64,000 nucleotides of DNA from Pseudomonadota bacterium (GTDB taxonomy: Bacteria; Pseudomonadota; Gammaproteobacteria; Xanthomonadales; Xanthomonadaceae). Shown here piece after piece: positions 15,845 to 26,964 of the stretch. The notes under the pieces were generated by a model. It had not been told where the DNA came from. It saw only the letters and a program-made list of their open reading frames with translations, and did not search any database. How positions within the stretch are numbered: position 1 is the stretch's first letter; each line of letters opens with the position of its first letter. The DNA lies in contig JAFEBX010000009.1 in the NCBI GenBank assembly GCA_018242425.1, positions 266,124-330,123 on the forward strand, in the 5' to 3' direction. Made by a program: the position numbers and the translations under genes.

Positions 15845-18361
15845 TTACCAGCCAAAGCCGCCGCCGACGCCGACGGACGAGTTGCCGCCACTGAAGGCAC
15901 CACCGATGGTGATCGTGGCGCGATCGCTGATGGCACGCTGGTAGCCCACCGACAACGCCTTGCGCCCGTTCTGGAATCCCGCGCCGACACCGACGCGGTT
16001 CTGGGTGCGGATGCCGGACAGGCTCGAGCTCATCGACGCCATCGCGGTGCCCATCGCGCCCATGGTGTCGATGCGGCGATCGGTCTGCTGGAAGCGCCGG
16101 TCCATGTCGCTGCGCAACTGGTCGAAGCCGCCGGTAGAGAACGTGGCGAACTTGGCATCGGTATAGGACTTCGCCGAAGCCAGCGTCTGCGCATCACCCG
16201 ACTTCATCTGGCTGACGTTCACGGCGTCGGTATCGGCGGTGCCGGCGGCGACATGGATCACCTGGTGTTCCGCACCGGCGGCACCGACCGACACCGCGTA
16301 ATCGCGGTCGGCCACGGACTGGTAGCCGATGGCGGTGCTGCCGGTGTTCAACGCCTGCGACTGGTAGCCGAGCGCGGTGCTCTGGCCGCCGCTGGCGGTG
16401 TTGTTGAAACCGAACGCACTGCTCTGGTCGGCACTGGCGGTGTTGCTGGCACCGACCGCGCTGCTGTTCACGCCGCTCGACTTGTTGAGCAGCCCCATTG
16501 CCACGGTGCTGCTGCCATTGGCGGTGTTGAAGCGGCCCAATGCCGTATCGCCGTCTCCGTTGGCGGTATTCGTGTCGCCGAAGGCGACGGCATGCTCGCC
16601 GCTGGCCTGGTTGTTGATGCCGATCGCGTTCGCGAAGGTCGCGCTGGCAGTGTTGGAGACACCGAAGGCGCCGCTCCAGTCGCCGCTGGCAGTGCTGTTG
16701 TTGCCGACGGCGGTGCTGCCGTTGCCGCTGGCGGTGCTCGCGCCGACGGCCGTGGCATCCGTGCCCGTCGCGCCATCGTTGTTGTAGTTGGCTGCGGCGG
16801 TATTCGTGGAATTGACGCTGAAGAAATGCGACGCGCCGCTGCCGCCCGTGCCTGCCGGGCCCTGCGGGCCGACTGGCCCCTGCGGTCCCGTCGGGCCTTG
16901 CACGCCACCGGCATTGTTGGCCATCCAGGTGTCGATGGCCGCGAATGCCGCACCGACATTGTTGTAGCTGCTGCCCTGGATGGTGAAGCTTGGTGCGGCG
17001 AACACGCCGCCAGTGAAGCTGGAACCGCCGCTCATCCAGGTGGCGAGCGTGCGCAACTGGCTGACGTTCACCACGTCGTTGTCGTTGATGCCGTTTGCGA
17101 CGTGGATCAGGCGGGCGTTGAGGTCGCTGGCAAAGGTGGACTCATGTTCGAAATCCGTATCTCCCGCCGCATGGCCGAAGGACACCACGCCGGATTCATT
17201 GGCGACCGCCTGGTAACCCAATGCGGTGCTGTTGTCCGCCATGGCGGAACTGTCATGTCCCAGGGCGCTGCTGTTCATGCCATTGGCATAGTTGTTGTAA
17301 CCAACTGCCGAGCTTCCCTCCTTCATCGCATAGTTGTAGTACCCGAGCGCGCTGCTGTACTTCTCCCTGGCGTCATTGCCGTAACCGAACGCGCTGGCCG
17401 CATCGCCGCCCGCGCTGTTCCATACACCCACTGCACTGGCATCGGCGCCCGTCGCCCCATCGTTGTTGTAATTCCCGGCGGTGCCGTCGGTGGAATTGAC
17501 GCTGAAGAAATGCACCGGCGTGCCGCCACCTCCACTCACGCCCGCGATCGCAGCATTCAACTGGCCCAGGTTCACCGCGTCGGTCAATTCCGTGCCGGCG
17601 GCAAGGTGGATGATCTGGTGCTCTGCGCCAGCCTGGCCCACGGAGAGCGCGTAATCACGGTCGGCGACGGCCTGGTAACCGATCGCGGTGCTGCCGATGT
17701 TCAACGCCTGCGACTGGTATCCGAAGGCGCTGCTGCTTCCGCCGCTGGCGATATTGAAGTAACCGAACGCGTTGCTGTTGATGCCACTCGCAGAATTGTT
17801 TAAACCCAACACGACGCTGCCAAGGTTGACAGCACTGTTGTTGTAACCCAACGCGATGGAGCCGTCGCCGCTGGCCGTATTGTTGCGCCCGACCGCGGTG
17901 CTGCCGATGCCGCTGGCGGTATTTTTCCAGCCGAAGGCGCTACTCTGTGAGCCGAGCGCTTTGCTCGTGAAACCGAATGCACTGCTGTTGTCGCCCCGCG
18001 CCTCATTGCCATAACCAAAGGCATTGCTGTTGAAGCCCGCCGCGACGTTGTACTGCCCGAACGCGTTGGCGTAATCGTTGAGGGCATCGTTGTGGTAACC
18101 GAAGGCGCTGCTGTAGTTGGCGCCCGCCATGTTCAGCTGCCCGAAGGCACTCGCGGTCGACTTGCAGGTCGAGTTCACGGCATTGGTGTCGGTGTTCTCG
18201 CTGCCCTGGTCGGTCGACGGCGCGCCCGGGACCAGACTGCCATTGGCATCCAGGCAACCGCGGTCTGCGGCAAATGCCGGCAGCGACATTGCGCCCAGCA
18301 GGGCCACGCTCAGGACGGACAGGGCCAGACGGTTCCGGCGATGGAAATCGGTATGTTTCAC
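15845..18361 (-). CDS. Trimeric autotransporter adhesin (YadA-like)
   Basis: A Type Vc autotransporter of about 838 residues. A GTG start at 18361 is favoured by GGGGAG 7 bases upstream; an ATG at 18376 would add five residues. After the signal peptide (ends PAFA-AD) come two sets of about 14-residue YadA-head repeats (pattern xxASGxxSxAFGxxN), each introduced or joined by a similar block (HFFSVNST, then NYNNDGATG). A collagen-like stretch of Gly-X-Y triplets (GPTGPQGPVGPQGPAG) lies near residues 487-503. A short coiled-coil stalk precedes the C-terminal YadA anchor, which ends in aromatic Trp. It should form a surface trimer that binds host or biofilm matrix. It heads the minus-strand cluster and is divergent from the second sigma factor. 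Confidence 0.92.
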   Translation of the reverse strand: MKHTDFHRRNRLALSVLSVALLGAMSLPAFAADRGCLDANGSLVPGAPSTDQGSENTDTNAVNSTCKSTASAFGQLNMAGANYSSAFGYHNDALNDYANAFGQYNVAAGFNSNAFGYGNEARGDNSSAFGFTSKALGSQSSAFGWKNTASGIGSTAVGRNNTASGDGSIALGYNNSAVNLGSVVLGLNNSASGINSNAFGYFNIASGGSSSAFGYQSQALNIGSTAIGYQAVADRDYALSVGQAGAEHQIIHLAAGTELTDAVNLGQLNAAIAGVSGGGGTPVHFFSVNSTDGTAGNYNNDGATGADASAVGVWNSAGGDAASAFGYGNDAREKYSSALGYYNYAMKEGSSAVGYNNYANGMNSSALGHDSSAMADNSTALGYQAVANESGVVSFGHAAGDTDFEHESTFASDLNARLIHVANGINDNDVVNVSQLRTLATWMSGGSSFTGGVFAAPSFTIQGSSYNNVGAAFAAIDTWMANNAGGVQGPTGPQGPVGPQGPAGTGGSGASHFFSVNSTNTAAANYNNDGATGTDATAVGASTASGNGSTAVGNNSTASGDWSGAFGVSNTASATFANAIGINNQASGEHAVAFGDTNTANGDGDTALGRFNTANGSSTVAMGLLNKSSGVNSSAVGASNTASADQSSAFGFNNTASGGQSTALGYQSQALNTGSTAIGYQSVADRDYAVSVGAAGAEHQVIHVAAGTADTDAVNVSQMKSGDAQTLASAKSYTDAKFATFSTGGFDQLRSDMDRRFQQTDRRIDTMGAMGTAMASMSSSLSGIRTQNRVGVGAGFQNGRKALSVGYQRAISDRATITIGGAFSGGNSSVGVGGGFGW

Positions 18362-18457
18362 TGCACTACTCCCCATAGTGATCGGCCAGCGGAGTGCCGG
18401 CGTACTTGGGGTATGCGAAACTCGGGGCCGAAATCGGACACGCCAAGGGGAGGGTGC

Positions 18458-19011
18458 GTGACATCGACCGCGATCTCGGAGGTCACCCTGCTGCTCGCCC
18501 GCGCCCGTGCGGGGGATGGCGAGGCCTTGGGCGCGGCCTATTCAGCCGTCTATGGCGAACTCAAGCGCGCCGCCCGCCTGCAGCTGCGGCGCATGCGCGA
18601 CGATTTCGAAACCACGGCACTGGTCCACGAGGCCTATCTCAAGCTGGGCGGCGCACAGCTGGCGGCGGTGGACCGCAACCACCTGCTGGCGCTCACGGCC
18701 CGGGCGATGCGCCAGGTCCTAGTGGATGATGCCCGTGCGCGCAAGGCCGACAAGCGCGGTGGCGGGCAAGAGGCATTGACCCTCACCGCTTCCATCGGCA
18801 GCGGCGATCACGCCGTGGTCGAAGTGCTGGCTCTGGACGAGTTGCTGACCTCGCTGCACAGGCTGGACGAACGCGCCGCGCAAGCGGTCGAGCTGCGCTA
18901 TTTCGGCGGCTATTCCGAAGAGGAGATCGCGGGGATGCTCGGCGTCACCGCCCGCACCCTGCATCGTGACTGGCGCAGGGCCCGCGCCTTCATGCTGGCG
19001 GAGCTCGGGGC

Positions 19012-19015
<4 letters not shown>
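18458..19015 (+). CDS. ECF43-type RNA polymerase sigma factor, second copy
   Basis: A 185-residue sigma factor closely related to the one at 4173. GTG 18458 is chosen because GGGGAGG lies about 5 bases upstream and the length then matches the paralogue; an ATG at 18413 is an alternative. Region 2.2 reads FETTALVHEAYLKL, with Glu51-Thr52-Thr53-Ala54 in place of the usual DAED; region 4 is FGGYSEEEIAGMLGVTARTL then HRDWRRARAF. Its stop overlaps the start of its kinase (GTGA). It is transcribed divergently from the trimeric adhesin with only about 96 bases between them, so that cluster is the obvious candidate target. Confidence 0.9.
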
Positions 19016-21879
<2,864 letters not shown>

Positions 21880-21954
21880 CGCGGATGCGGCTCGCCAGCA
21901 GCAATTCATCGCCGCCGCATTAAACTCTGCTCCCCCTTTCGATCCCCGCTGCCG

Positions 21955-22956
21955 ATGCGCGCCGCTTTCGCAACCGCCCTGTTCGCCACCCTGCTGACCG
22001 CCTGCGCCAGTACGCCGAAGACCGATGCCGGGGCGCACGCGCCGACGGTCGCTGTCGCACCCGTGAAAGTGGGCATCGCGCTGGGCGGTGGCGCGGCCAA
22101 GGGTTTTGCCCATATCGGCGTGATCAAGATGCTGGAAGCCAACGGCATCACCCCGGTGGTGGTTTCCGGCACCAGCGCGGGCAGCGTGGTCGGCGCGCTG
22201 TATGCCAGCGGCATGGATGCCTATGCGATGCAGGAAAAGGCATTCGCGCTGGATGAATCGCGCATCCGCGACGTCAGCCTGTTTTCCGGCGGCGTGGTGA
22301 AGGGCCAGAAACTGCAGGACTACGTCAACGAACTGGTGGGCGGACGCAGCATCGAAAAGCTGCGCAAGCCGTTCGCGGCCGTGGCGACGAATCTCGCGAA
22401 CGGCGAACGCATCGTGTTCGTGCGCGGCAACACTGGCCAGGCGGTGCGCGCATCCAGCTCGATCCCGGGCGTGTTCGAAGCCGTGGCCATCGGCAAGGCG
22501 CATTACGTCGATGGCGGCGTGGTCAGCCCGGTGCCGGTGGACGCCGCACGCGAACTCGGCGCCGACTTCGTGATCGCGGTCGACATCAGCAGCAAGGCCG
22601 GTGACAGCGCGCCGTCCGGCAGCATGCTCGGCAACGTCAACCAGAGCATCAAGATCATGGGCCAGAAACTCGGTGCACAGGAACTGACGCGCGCCGACAT
22701 CGTGATCCGGCCGAAAGTGAATGACATCGGCGCCGCCGATTTCGAGCAGAAGAATCGCGCCATCCTGGAAGGCGAGCGCGCTGCCCAGGCCGCACTGCCG
22801 CTGATCAGGGCAAAACTGGCCGCGATGCAAAACGCACGCCAGGCCAAGGCACAGCAGGCCGCCGACGCGCGCGCCGAACAGGAACGCAAGGCGCGTTGCG
22901 CCCAGCAGGGATGGATGGACAAGCTACGGCGCGACCCGGAGTGTCGCGCGGATTGA
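21955..22956 (+). CDS. Patatin-like phospholipase lipoprotein (RssA-like)
   Basis: A 333-residue lipoprotein (lipobox LTAC, Cys17) with a patatin-like acyl-hydrolase domain. The oxyanion motif is ALGGGAAKGFAHIG, the nucleophile is Ser74 in GTSAG, and the catalytic Asp is Asp186 in DGG. The domain resembles the RssA/YchK branch rather than the large ExoU-like or autotransporter branches. The C-terminal 60 residues are Ala/Gln/Glu-rich and charged, probably an extended helix. Substrate is expected to be a phospholipid or other acyl ester in the periplasm. It converges with mnmG across a 20-base palindrome. Confidence 0.9.
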   Translation: MRAAFATALFATLLTACASTPKTDAGAHAPTVAVAPVKVGIALGGGAAKGFAHIGVIKMLEANGITPVVVSGTSAGSVVGALYASGMDAYAMQEKAFALDESRIRDVSLFSGGVVKGQKLQDYVNELVGGRSIEKLRKPFAAVATNLANGERIVFVRGNTGQAVRASSSIPGVFEAVAIGKAHYVDGGVVSPVPVDAARELGADFVIAVDISSKAGDSAPSGSMLGNVNQSIKIMGQKLGAQELTRADIVIRPKVNDIGAADFEQKNRAILEGERAAQAALPLIRAKLAAMQNARQAKAQQAADARAEQERKARCAQQGWMDKLRRDPECRAD

Positions 22957-22976
22957 CGTGCCGCCTAGGCGGCACG
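22957..22976. terminator. 20-base perfect palindrome at convergent gene junction
   Basis: CGTGCCGCCTAGGCGGCACG is a perfect palindrome lying right after the patatin-like stop. It contains the mnmG TAG stop codon (22965-22967) and the last codons of mnmG. It could fold on either transcript into a tight hairpin. There is no T run on either side, so intrinsic termination is uncertain; RNA 3'-end protection is an alternative. Confidence 0.4.
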
Positions 22977-24854
22977 CTCCCGTCGTGCCCGCGTCAGGTG
23001 CACCAGCAACAATGAAATCGCCGCCGGGGTGACCCCGGGAATGCGCGCCGCCTGGCCGATGCTCTGCGGCTGCACGCGCGCGAGCTTCTGCAACACTTCC
23101 GCCGAAAGCCCGCGCACCGCGTCGTAGTCGAAGCCGCGCGGAATCGCGGTGTCCTCGTTGCGACGCGCGCGCGCGATTTCCTCGCGCTGGCGATCGAGGT
23201 AACCGGAATACTTCACCTCGATTTCCACCTGCTCGGCCACCTTGGCGTCGGCAACCGCGGGACCAAGCTCCGGCACCCGCATCAACTTCGCGTAATCGAG
23301 CTCGGGACGGCGCAGCAGGTCGATCGCGCTGGTCTCGCGCGACACCTCTACGCCGATATGACGCCTGACTGCATCCCCCAATGCATTGTTCGGGGCCGCC
23401 CAGATCGTTTTGAGGCGCGCGGTTTCGGATTCGACCGCCTCGCGCTTGGCATTGAACGCGCTCCAGCGCGCGTCATCGACCAGGCCGAGTTCGCGACCGG
23501 CCGGCGTCAGGCGCGCGTCGGCATTGTCCTCGCGCAATTGCAGGCGGTATTCCGCGCGCGAGGTGAACATGCGATACGGCTCGCTGGTGCCCTGCGTGAT
23601 CAGGTCGTCGACCAGCACCCCGATATAGGCTTCGTCGCGGCGCGGTGACCACGCATCCTTCTGCTGCACGAAACGCGCGGCGTTGACGCCGGCGAGCAGG
23701 CCCTGTGCCGCCGCTTCCTCGTAACCGGTGGTGCCGTTGATCTGTCCGGCGAAGAACAGGCCCGAGACCGCTTTCGTTTCCAGCGATGCCTTCAATCCGC
23801 GAGGATCGAAGAAGTCGTATTCGATGGCATAGCCGGGCCGGGTGATGTGCGCATGCTCGAAACCGGTGATGCTGCGCACGAGATCGAGCTGGACGTCGAA
23901 CGGCAACGAAGTGCTGATGCCGTTGGGATAGATCTCGACCACGCCCAGGCCTTCCGGCTCGACGAAGATCTGGTGCGAGGCCTTCTCGGCGAAGCGCACC
24001 ACCTTGTCCTCGATCGACGGGCAGTAGCGCGGGCCGATGCCTTCGATCTGCCCCGAATACAGCGGCGAACGATGCAGCGCGCTGCGAATGATCTCGTGCG
24101 TGCGCTCGCTGGTGTGGGTGATCCAGCAACTCACCTGCGCCGGATGGTCGGCCATGCTGCCCATGAACGAGAACACCGGGCGCGGCGTGTCGCCGGGCTG
24201 CTCGTCCATCTTCGAATAATCGAGGGCGCGGCCGTCGATGCGCGGCGGCGTGCCGGTCTTGAGGCGATCGACCACGAACGCGCCTTCGCGCAGGCGTTGC
24301 GCGAGCGCCGATGCCGGCGGGTCGCCCATGCGGCCGGCGGCGTACTGCGTTTCACCGATATGGATCTTGCCGGCGAGGAAGGTCCCCGCCGTCAGCACCA
24401 CCGCAGGCGCGGAGAAGCGGATGCCGGTGTTGGTGATCGCGCCACGCACCACTCCACTGTCGATGACAACGTCGTCGACCGCGGCCTGGAACACGGTGAG
24501 GTTCGGCTGTGTTTCCACCGCGTGGCGGATGAACTGGCGATACAGCGAACGATCGGCCTGGCAACGCGTGGCGCGCACCGCCGGACCCTTCGATCCGTTG
24601 AGCGTGCGCCACTGGATGCCGGCGGCATCGGCGGCGCGCGCCATCACGCCGCCGAGCGCATCGATTTCCTTGACCAGATGGCCCTTGCCGATCCCGCCGA
24701 TCGCGGGATTGCAGCTCATCGCACCCACCGTTTCGATGTTGTGGGTGAGCAACAACGTGCGCGCACCCGCGCGTGCAGACGCGAGCGCGGCTTCGGTGCC
24801 GGAATGTCCGCCGCCGATCACGATCACGTCGAAATTGTGGAAGTCGCTGTTCAT
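22965..24854 (-). CDS. mnmG: tRNA uridine 5-carboxymethylaminomethyl modification enzyme MnmG (GidA)
   Basis: A 629-residue flavoprotein that, with MnmE, adds the (carboxymethyl)aminomethyl group to U34 of certain tRNAs. The N-terminal FAD motif is [12 protein letters not shown] (about 11-22). The family signatures [19 protein letters not shown] and [14 protein letters not shown] are all present, as is the C-terminal YSGYLDRQ helical region that contacts MnmE. Length is normal (E. coli 629). The ATG lies just downstream of a short CGTTT/AAACG repeat. The last codons sit within the palindrome shared with the convergent patatin gene. Confidence 0.97.
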   Translation of the reverse strand: MNSDFHNFDVIVIGGGHSGTEAALASARAGARTLLLTHNIETVGAMSCNPAIGGIGKGHLVKEIDALGGVMARAADAAGIQWRTLNGSKGPAVRATRCQADRSLYRQFIRHAVETQPNLTVFQAAVDDVVIDSGVVRGAITNTGIRFSAPAVVLTAGTFLAGKIHIGETQYAAGRMGDPPASALAQRLREGAFVVDRLKTGTPPRIDGRALDYSKMDEQPGDTPRPVFSFMGSMADHPAQVSCWITHTSERTHEIIRSALHRSPLYSGQIEGIGPRYCPSIEDKVVRFAEKASHQIFVEPEGLGVVEIYPNGISTSLPFDVQLDLVRSITGFEHAHITRPGYAIEYDFFDPRGLKASLETKAVSGLFFAGQINGTTGYEEAAAQGLLAGVNAARFVQQKDAWSPRRDEAYIGVLVDDLITQGTSEPYRMFTSRAEYRLQLREDNADARLTPAGRELGLVDDARWSAFNAKREAVESETARLKTIWAAPNNALGDAVRRHIGVEVSRETSAIDLLRRPELDYAKLMRVPELGPAVADAKVAEQVEIEVKYSGYLDRQREEIARARRNEDTAIPRGFDYDAVRGLSAEVLQKLARVQPQSIGQAARIPGVTPAAISLLLVHLTRARRERAA

Positions 24855-25484
24855 CTCGTTTCAATCAAACGTTTTTCTTCGCAGGTGAATTGTGCGCCGA
24901 TTCGCAAAACATCGCAGCTTCACCCTCATGAATGCCGTCACTCGCGACCAATGCTGCCGAATGACGTTGCGCATCCGACGCAACGTGTCACTTCCGTCGC
25001 GTTGTGATCACCTGTTCGACCCGCGCGATGGAAAACTGCGAATCCGTCGTGTGCTTGGCGTGAAATCCCGTCATCCGGATTTTCGCGACGGCGCTGGCGA
25101 ATTTGTCCGTCATCACGGTGCGGGCAAATCAGGCGATGACAAAGTATGAACCCCCTCGCAAAACCGGAAGGCCGCGCATCGGCATACCCACGGCTGGCAC
25201 GCCACCTGCTTGATGACAGATGCACCCAGGTCGGCAACGCGCCATGCGCGGATCGGATTGGAACAGGGTCGATCGGTACGGCCGGGGAAGCAAGAGGGGC
25301 TGGATGTCGGGGGACATCCAGCCCCTCACCTTTTTCCGGCCTTGGATAAAGGTGCCGGCACCCGGCCGAACCCGGAACAGGGGGGATCCGGAGCGGTTAG
25401 GCCGAATGCCGGCATGGCCGATGACAACGTTGGCGCAGAGAGTGCATGGAAGCCCCAATCAACGCAAGCCCCATCTATGGGCCG
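24855..25484. other. 630-base gene-free region with hairpins
   Basis: No convincing gene was found between mnmG and the downstream lipoprotein gene, both on the minus strand. Short open frames exist but lack ribosome sites and protein-like composition. The mnmG promoter should lie in the first 100 bases. A hairpin ACGTTGCG/CGCAACGT occurs at 24964-24986, and a very strong terminator hairpin at 25294-25327. The stretch 24990-25290 shows nothing I can name. An unannotated plus-strand RNA ending at the terminator is possible. Confidence 0.5.
25294..25335 (+). terminator. Strong intrinsic terminator, 15-bp perfect stem
   Basis: GAGGGGCTGGATGTC and GACATCCAGCCCCTC form a perfect 15-base-pair stem with a GGGG loop, followed on the plus strand by ACCTTTTTCC. 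On the minus strand the stem is followed by the weaker TTGCTTCC. No plus-strand gene lies upstream for more than 1 kb, so on the plus strand it would end an unrecognised RNA. On the minus strand it could end the lipoprotein transcript, whose stop is 158 bases away. Confidence 0.75.
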
Positions 25485-25865
25485 TCAGCGCTTGGCGTCC
25501 GGGAAGAGGTCGCGGAAGGTCTTCGGTGGATTGTTGGGCTTGGCCTGGCCATTCGTCGGCGGCGGCGGACGATGGTGATGACGCGGCGGCAGGTACACCG
25601 GACCGCCACCGTAGCCGAACCACGGCGCGCCATATCCATATGCGCCATAGCCGAAGCCGCCTCCGTAGTAATACGAACCGGGATACCCATACATTCCGTA
25701 GGGAACGAGGATCACCGGCCGGTCCGATTCCCTCTCGGCCTGGCGGACGCGGGCGTCGGGATCATAGGTGCCGCCGGGACGCAGGCTGGTGCGTGGTGCA
25801 TCTGTTACGCAGCCGGACAACAGCACTGCGGCGAACGTGCAGGCGGCAAGCATGGAAATTTTCAT
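25485..25865 (-). CDS. Small Gly/Tyr-rich lipoprotein
   Basis: A 126-residue predicted lipoprotein with lipobox LSGC (Cys19). ATG 25865 is preferred because GGGGG lies 8 bases upstream; an ATG two codons earlier has the same motif too close. The mature protein has an N-terminal polar part (DPDARVRQAERESDRPVI), a Gly/Tyr-rich core (YGYPGSYYYGGGFGYGAYGY), a His/Pro stretch (PPRHHHRPPPP) and a basic tail (KTFRDLFPDAKR). Such low-complexity envelope lipoproteins are common in the family but have no assigned role. The His cluster could bind metal. Transcribed alone. Confidence 0.75.
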   Translation of the reverse strand: MKISMLAACTFAAVLLSGCVTDAPRTSLRPGGTYDPDARVRQAERESDRPVILVPYGMYGYPGSYYYGGGFGYGAYGYGAPWFGYGGGPVYLPPRHHHRPPPPTNGQAKPNNPPKTFRDLFPDAKR

Positions 25866-26007
25866 CGTCATGTCCCCCGTGGTACACGTAACAGCATGCA
25901 CGCAGCCGGCTGACTGCAGGGTAGCGGGCGCCCTCATTGATGGCAGCGATTCAGCTTGCGGGATTCGGCGGCGTGCAGTCTCCGCGTCCAAGCCTTAGTC
26001 TGGCGCG

Positions 26008-26964
26008 ATGTCCGAACCGTCCCCCCGACTCCCCACGATCGCCGACGTCCGCCAGGCCGCGGCGCGAATCGTCGGCCACGCCCATGTCACCCCGGTCCTG
26101 CGTTCGCACGGCCTCGATGCCCTCGCCGGCTGCGAACTCCTGTTCAAATGCGAGAACCTGCAGCGCGCGGGCGCGTTCAAATTCCGCGGCGCCTGCAACG
26201 CGGTTTTGGCCCTGGATGGTGCAACCGCCCGCGCCGGCGTGGTGACCCAGAGTTCCGGCAACCACGGTGCCGCGATCGCCCTCGCCTGCAAGCTGCGCGG
26301 CATCCCGGCGACGGTGGTGGTCCCCCAAGGTGCGCCGCAATCCAAGCTCGATGCCATCGTCGCCTACGGCGCGCGGCTGGTGCGTTGCGCACCCGGCATG
26401 GCCGCGCGCGATGCCGCAGTCGCCGACATCCTGGCTCGCGAGGGCGGCACCCTGATCCATCCCTTCGATAACGCCGACGTGATCGCCGGCCAGGGCACGG
26501 CTGCGCTGGAATTGTTCGGACACGCTGGAAAACTCGACGTGTTGATGACGCCGGTCGGCGGCGGCGGATTGCTCTCGGGCTCGGCACTGGTGGCGCGGGC
26601 GCAGGCCGATCGCGTCGAGGTGCTGGGCGCGGAACCGGAAGGCGCGCGCGACGCCCACGATGCACTGGAAGTCGGCCATCCGATCACCGATCGCAGCGCC
26701 GACACGATCTGCGACGGCCTGCGCGGCCATCTCGCACAGCGCACCTACGACCTGCTCGAACGCAATATCGACGGCATCCTGCTCGCCGATGATGCAGCCG
26801 TCCTTGCCGCGATGCGGCTGGTATGGGCACGGATGAAATTGTTGATCGAGCCGTCGTCAGCAGTGCCACTGGCCTGCGTGCTGGCGAACCCGCAGCGCTT
26901 CCGCGGGCGTCGCGTCGGCATCATCCTGAGTGGCGGCAACGTCGATCCAGCGATGGCCGCATGA
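26008..26964 (+). CDS. PLP-dependent threonine/serine dehydratase family enzyme
   Basis: A 318-residue fold-type II pyridoxal-phosphate enzyme of the threonine dehydratase/serine racemase group. The PLP lysine is Lys58 in the motif GAFKFRGA, the substrate loop is SSGNHG, and the phosphate-binding Gly loop is PVGGGGLLSG. It lacks the C-terminal ACT-like regulatory domain of biosynthetic IlvA, so it resembles catabolic TdcB or serine racemase in size. It would deaminate Thr to 2-oxobutanoate or Ser to pyruvate, or racemise Ser; the sequence does not decide. Its stop overlaps the next gene's start (ATGA). Confidence 0.88.
   Translation: MSEPSPRLPTIADVRQAAARIVGHAHVTPVLRSHGLDALAGCELLFKCENLQRAGAFKFRGACNAVLALDGATARAGVVTQSSGNHGAAIALACKLRGIPATVVVPQGAPQSKLDAIVAYGARLVRCAPGMAARDAAVADILAREGGTLIHPFDNADVIAGQGTAALELFGHAGKLDVLMTPVGGGGLLSGSALVARAQADRVEVLGAEPEGARDAHDALEVGHPITDRSADTICDGLRGHLAQRTYDLLERNIDGILLADDAAVLAAMRLVWARMKLLIEPSSAVPLACVLANPQRFRGRRVGIILSGGNVDPAMAA

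Noticed and set aside
15803..17803. Plus-strand open frame of 666 codons antisense to the trimeric adhesin
   Set aside because: It is the complement of repetitive YadA-head coding; composition (Ala/Val/Gly/Arg) is not protein-like and the minus-strand gene is certain.
16300..18100. Regular short repeats that could look like a CRISPR array
   Set aside because: They are in-frame 42-base coding repeats of the adhesin head, with no conserved direct repeat plus unique spacers and no cas genes.
24892..25149. Short plus-strand frames between mnmG and the lipoprotein gene
   Set aside because: No ribosome site, poor codon pattern and no similarity recognised; the region is better described as non-coding.
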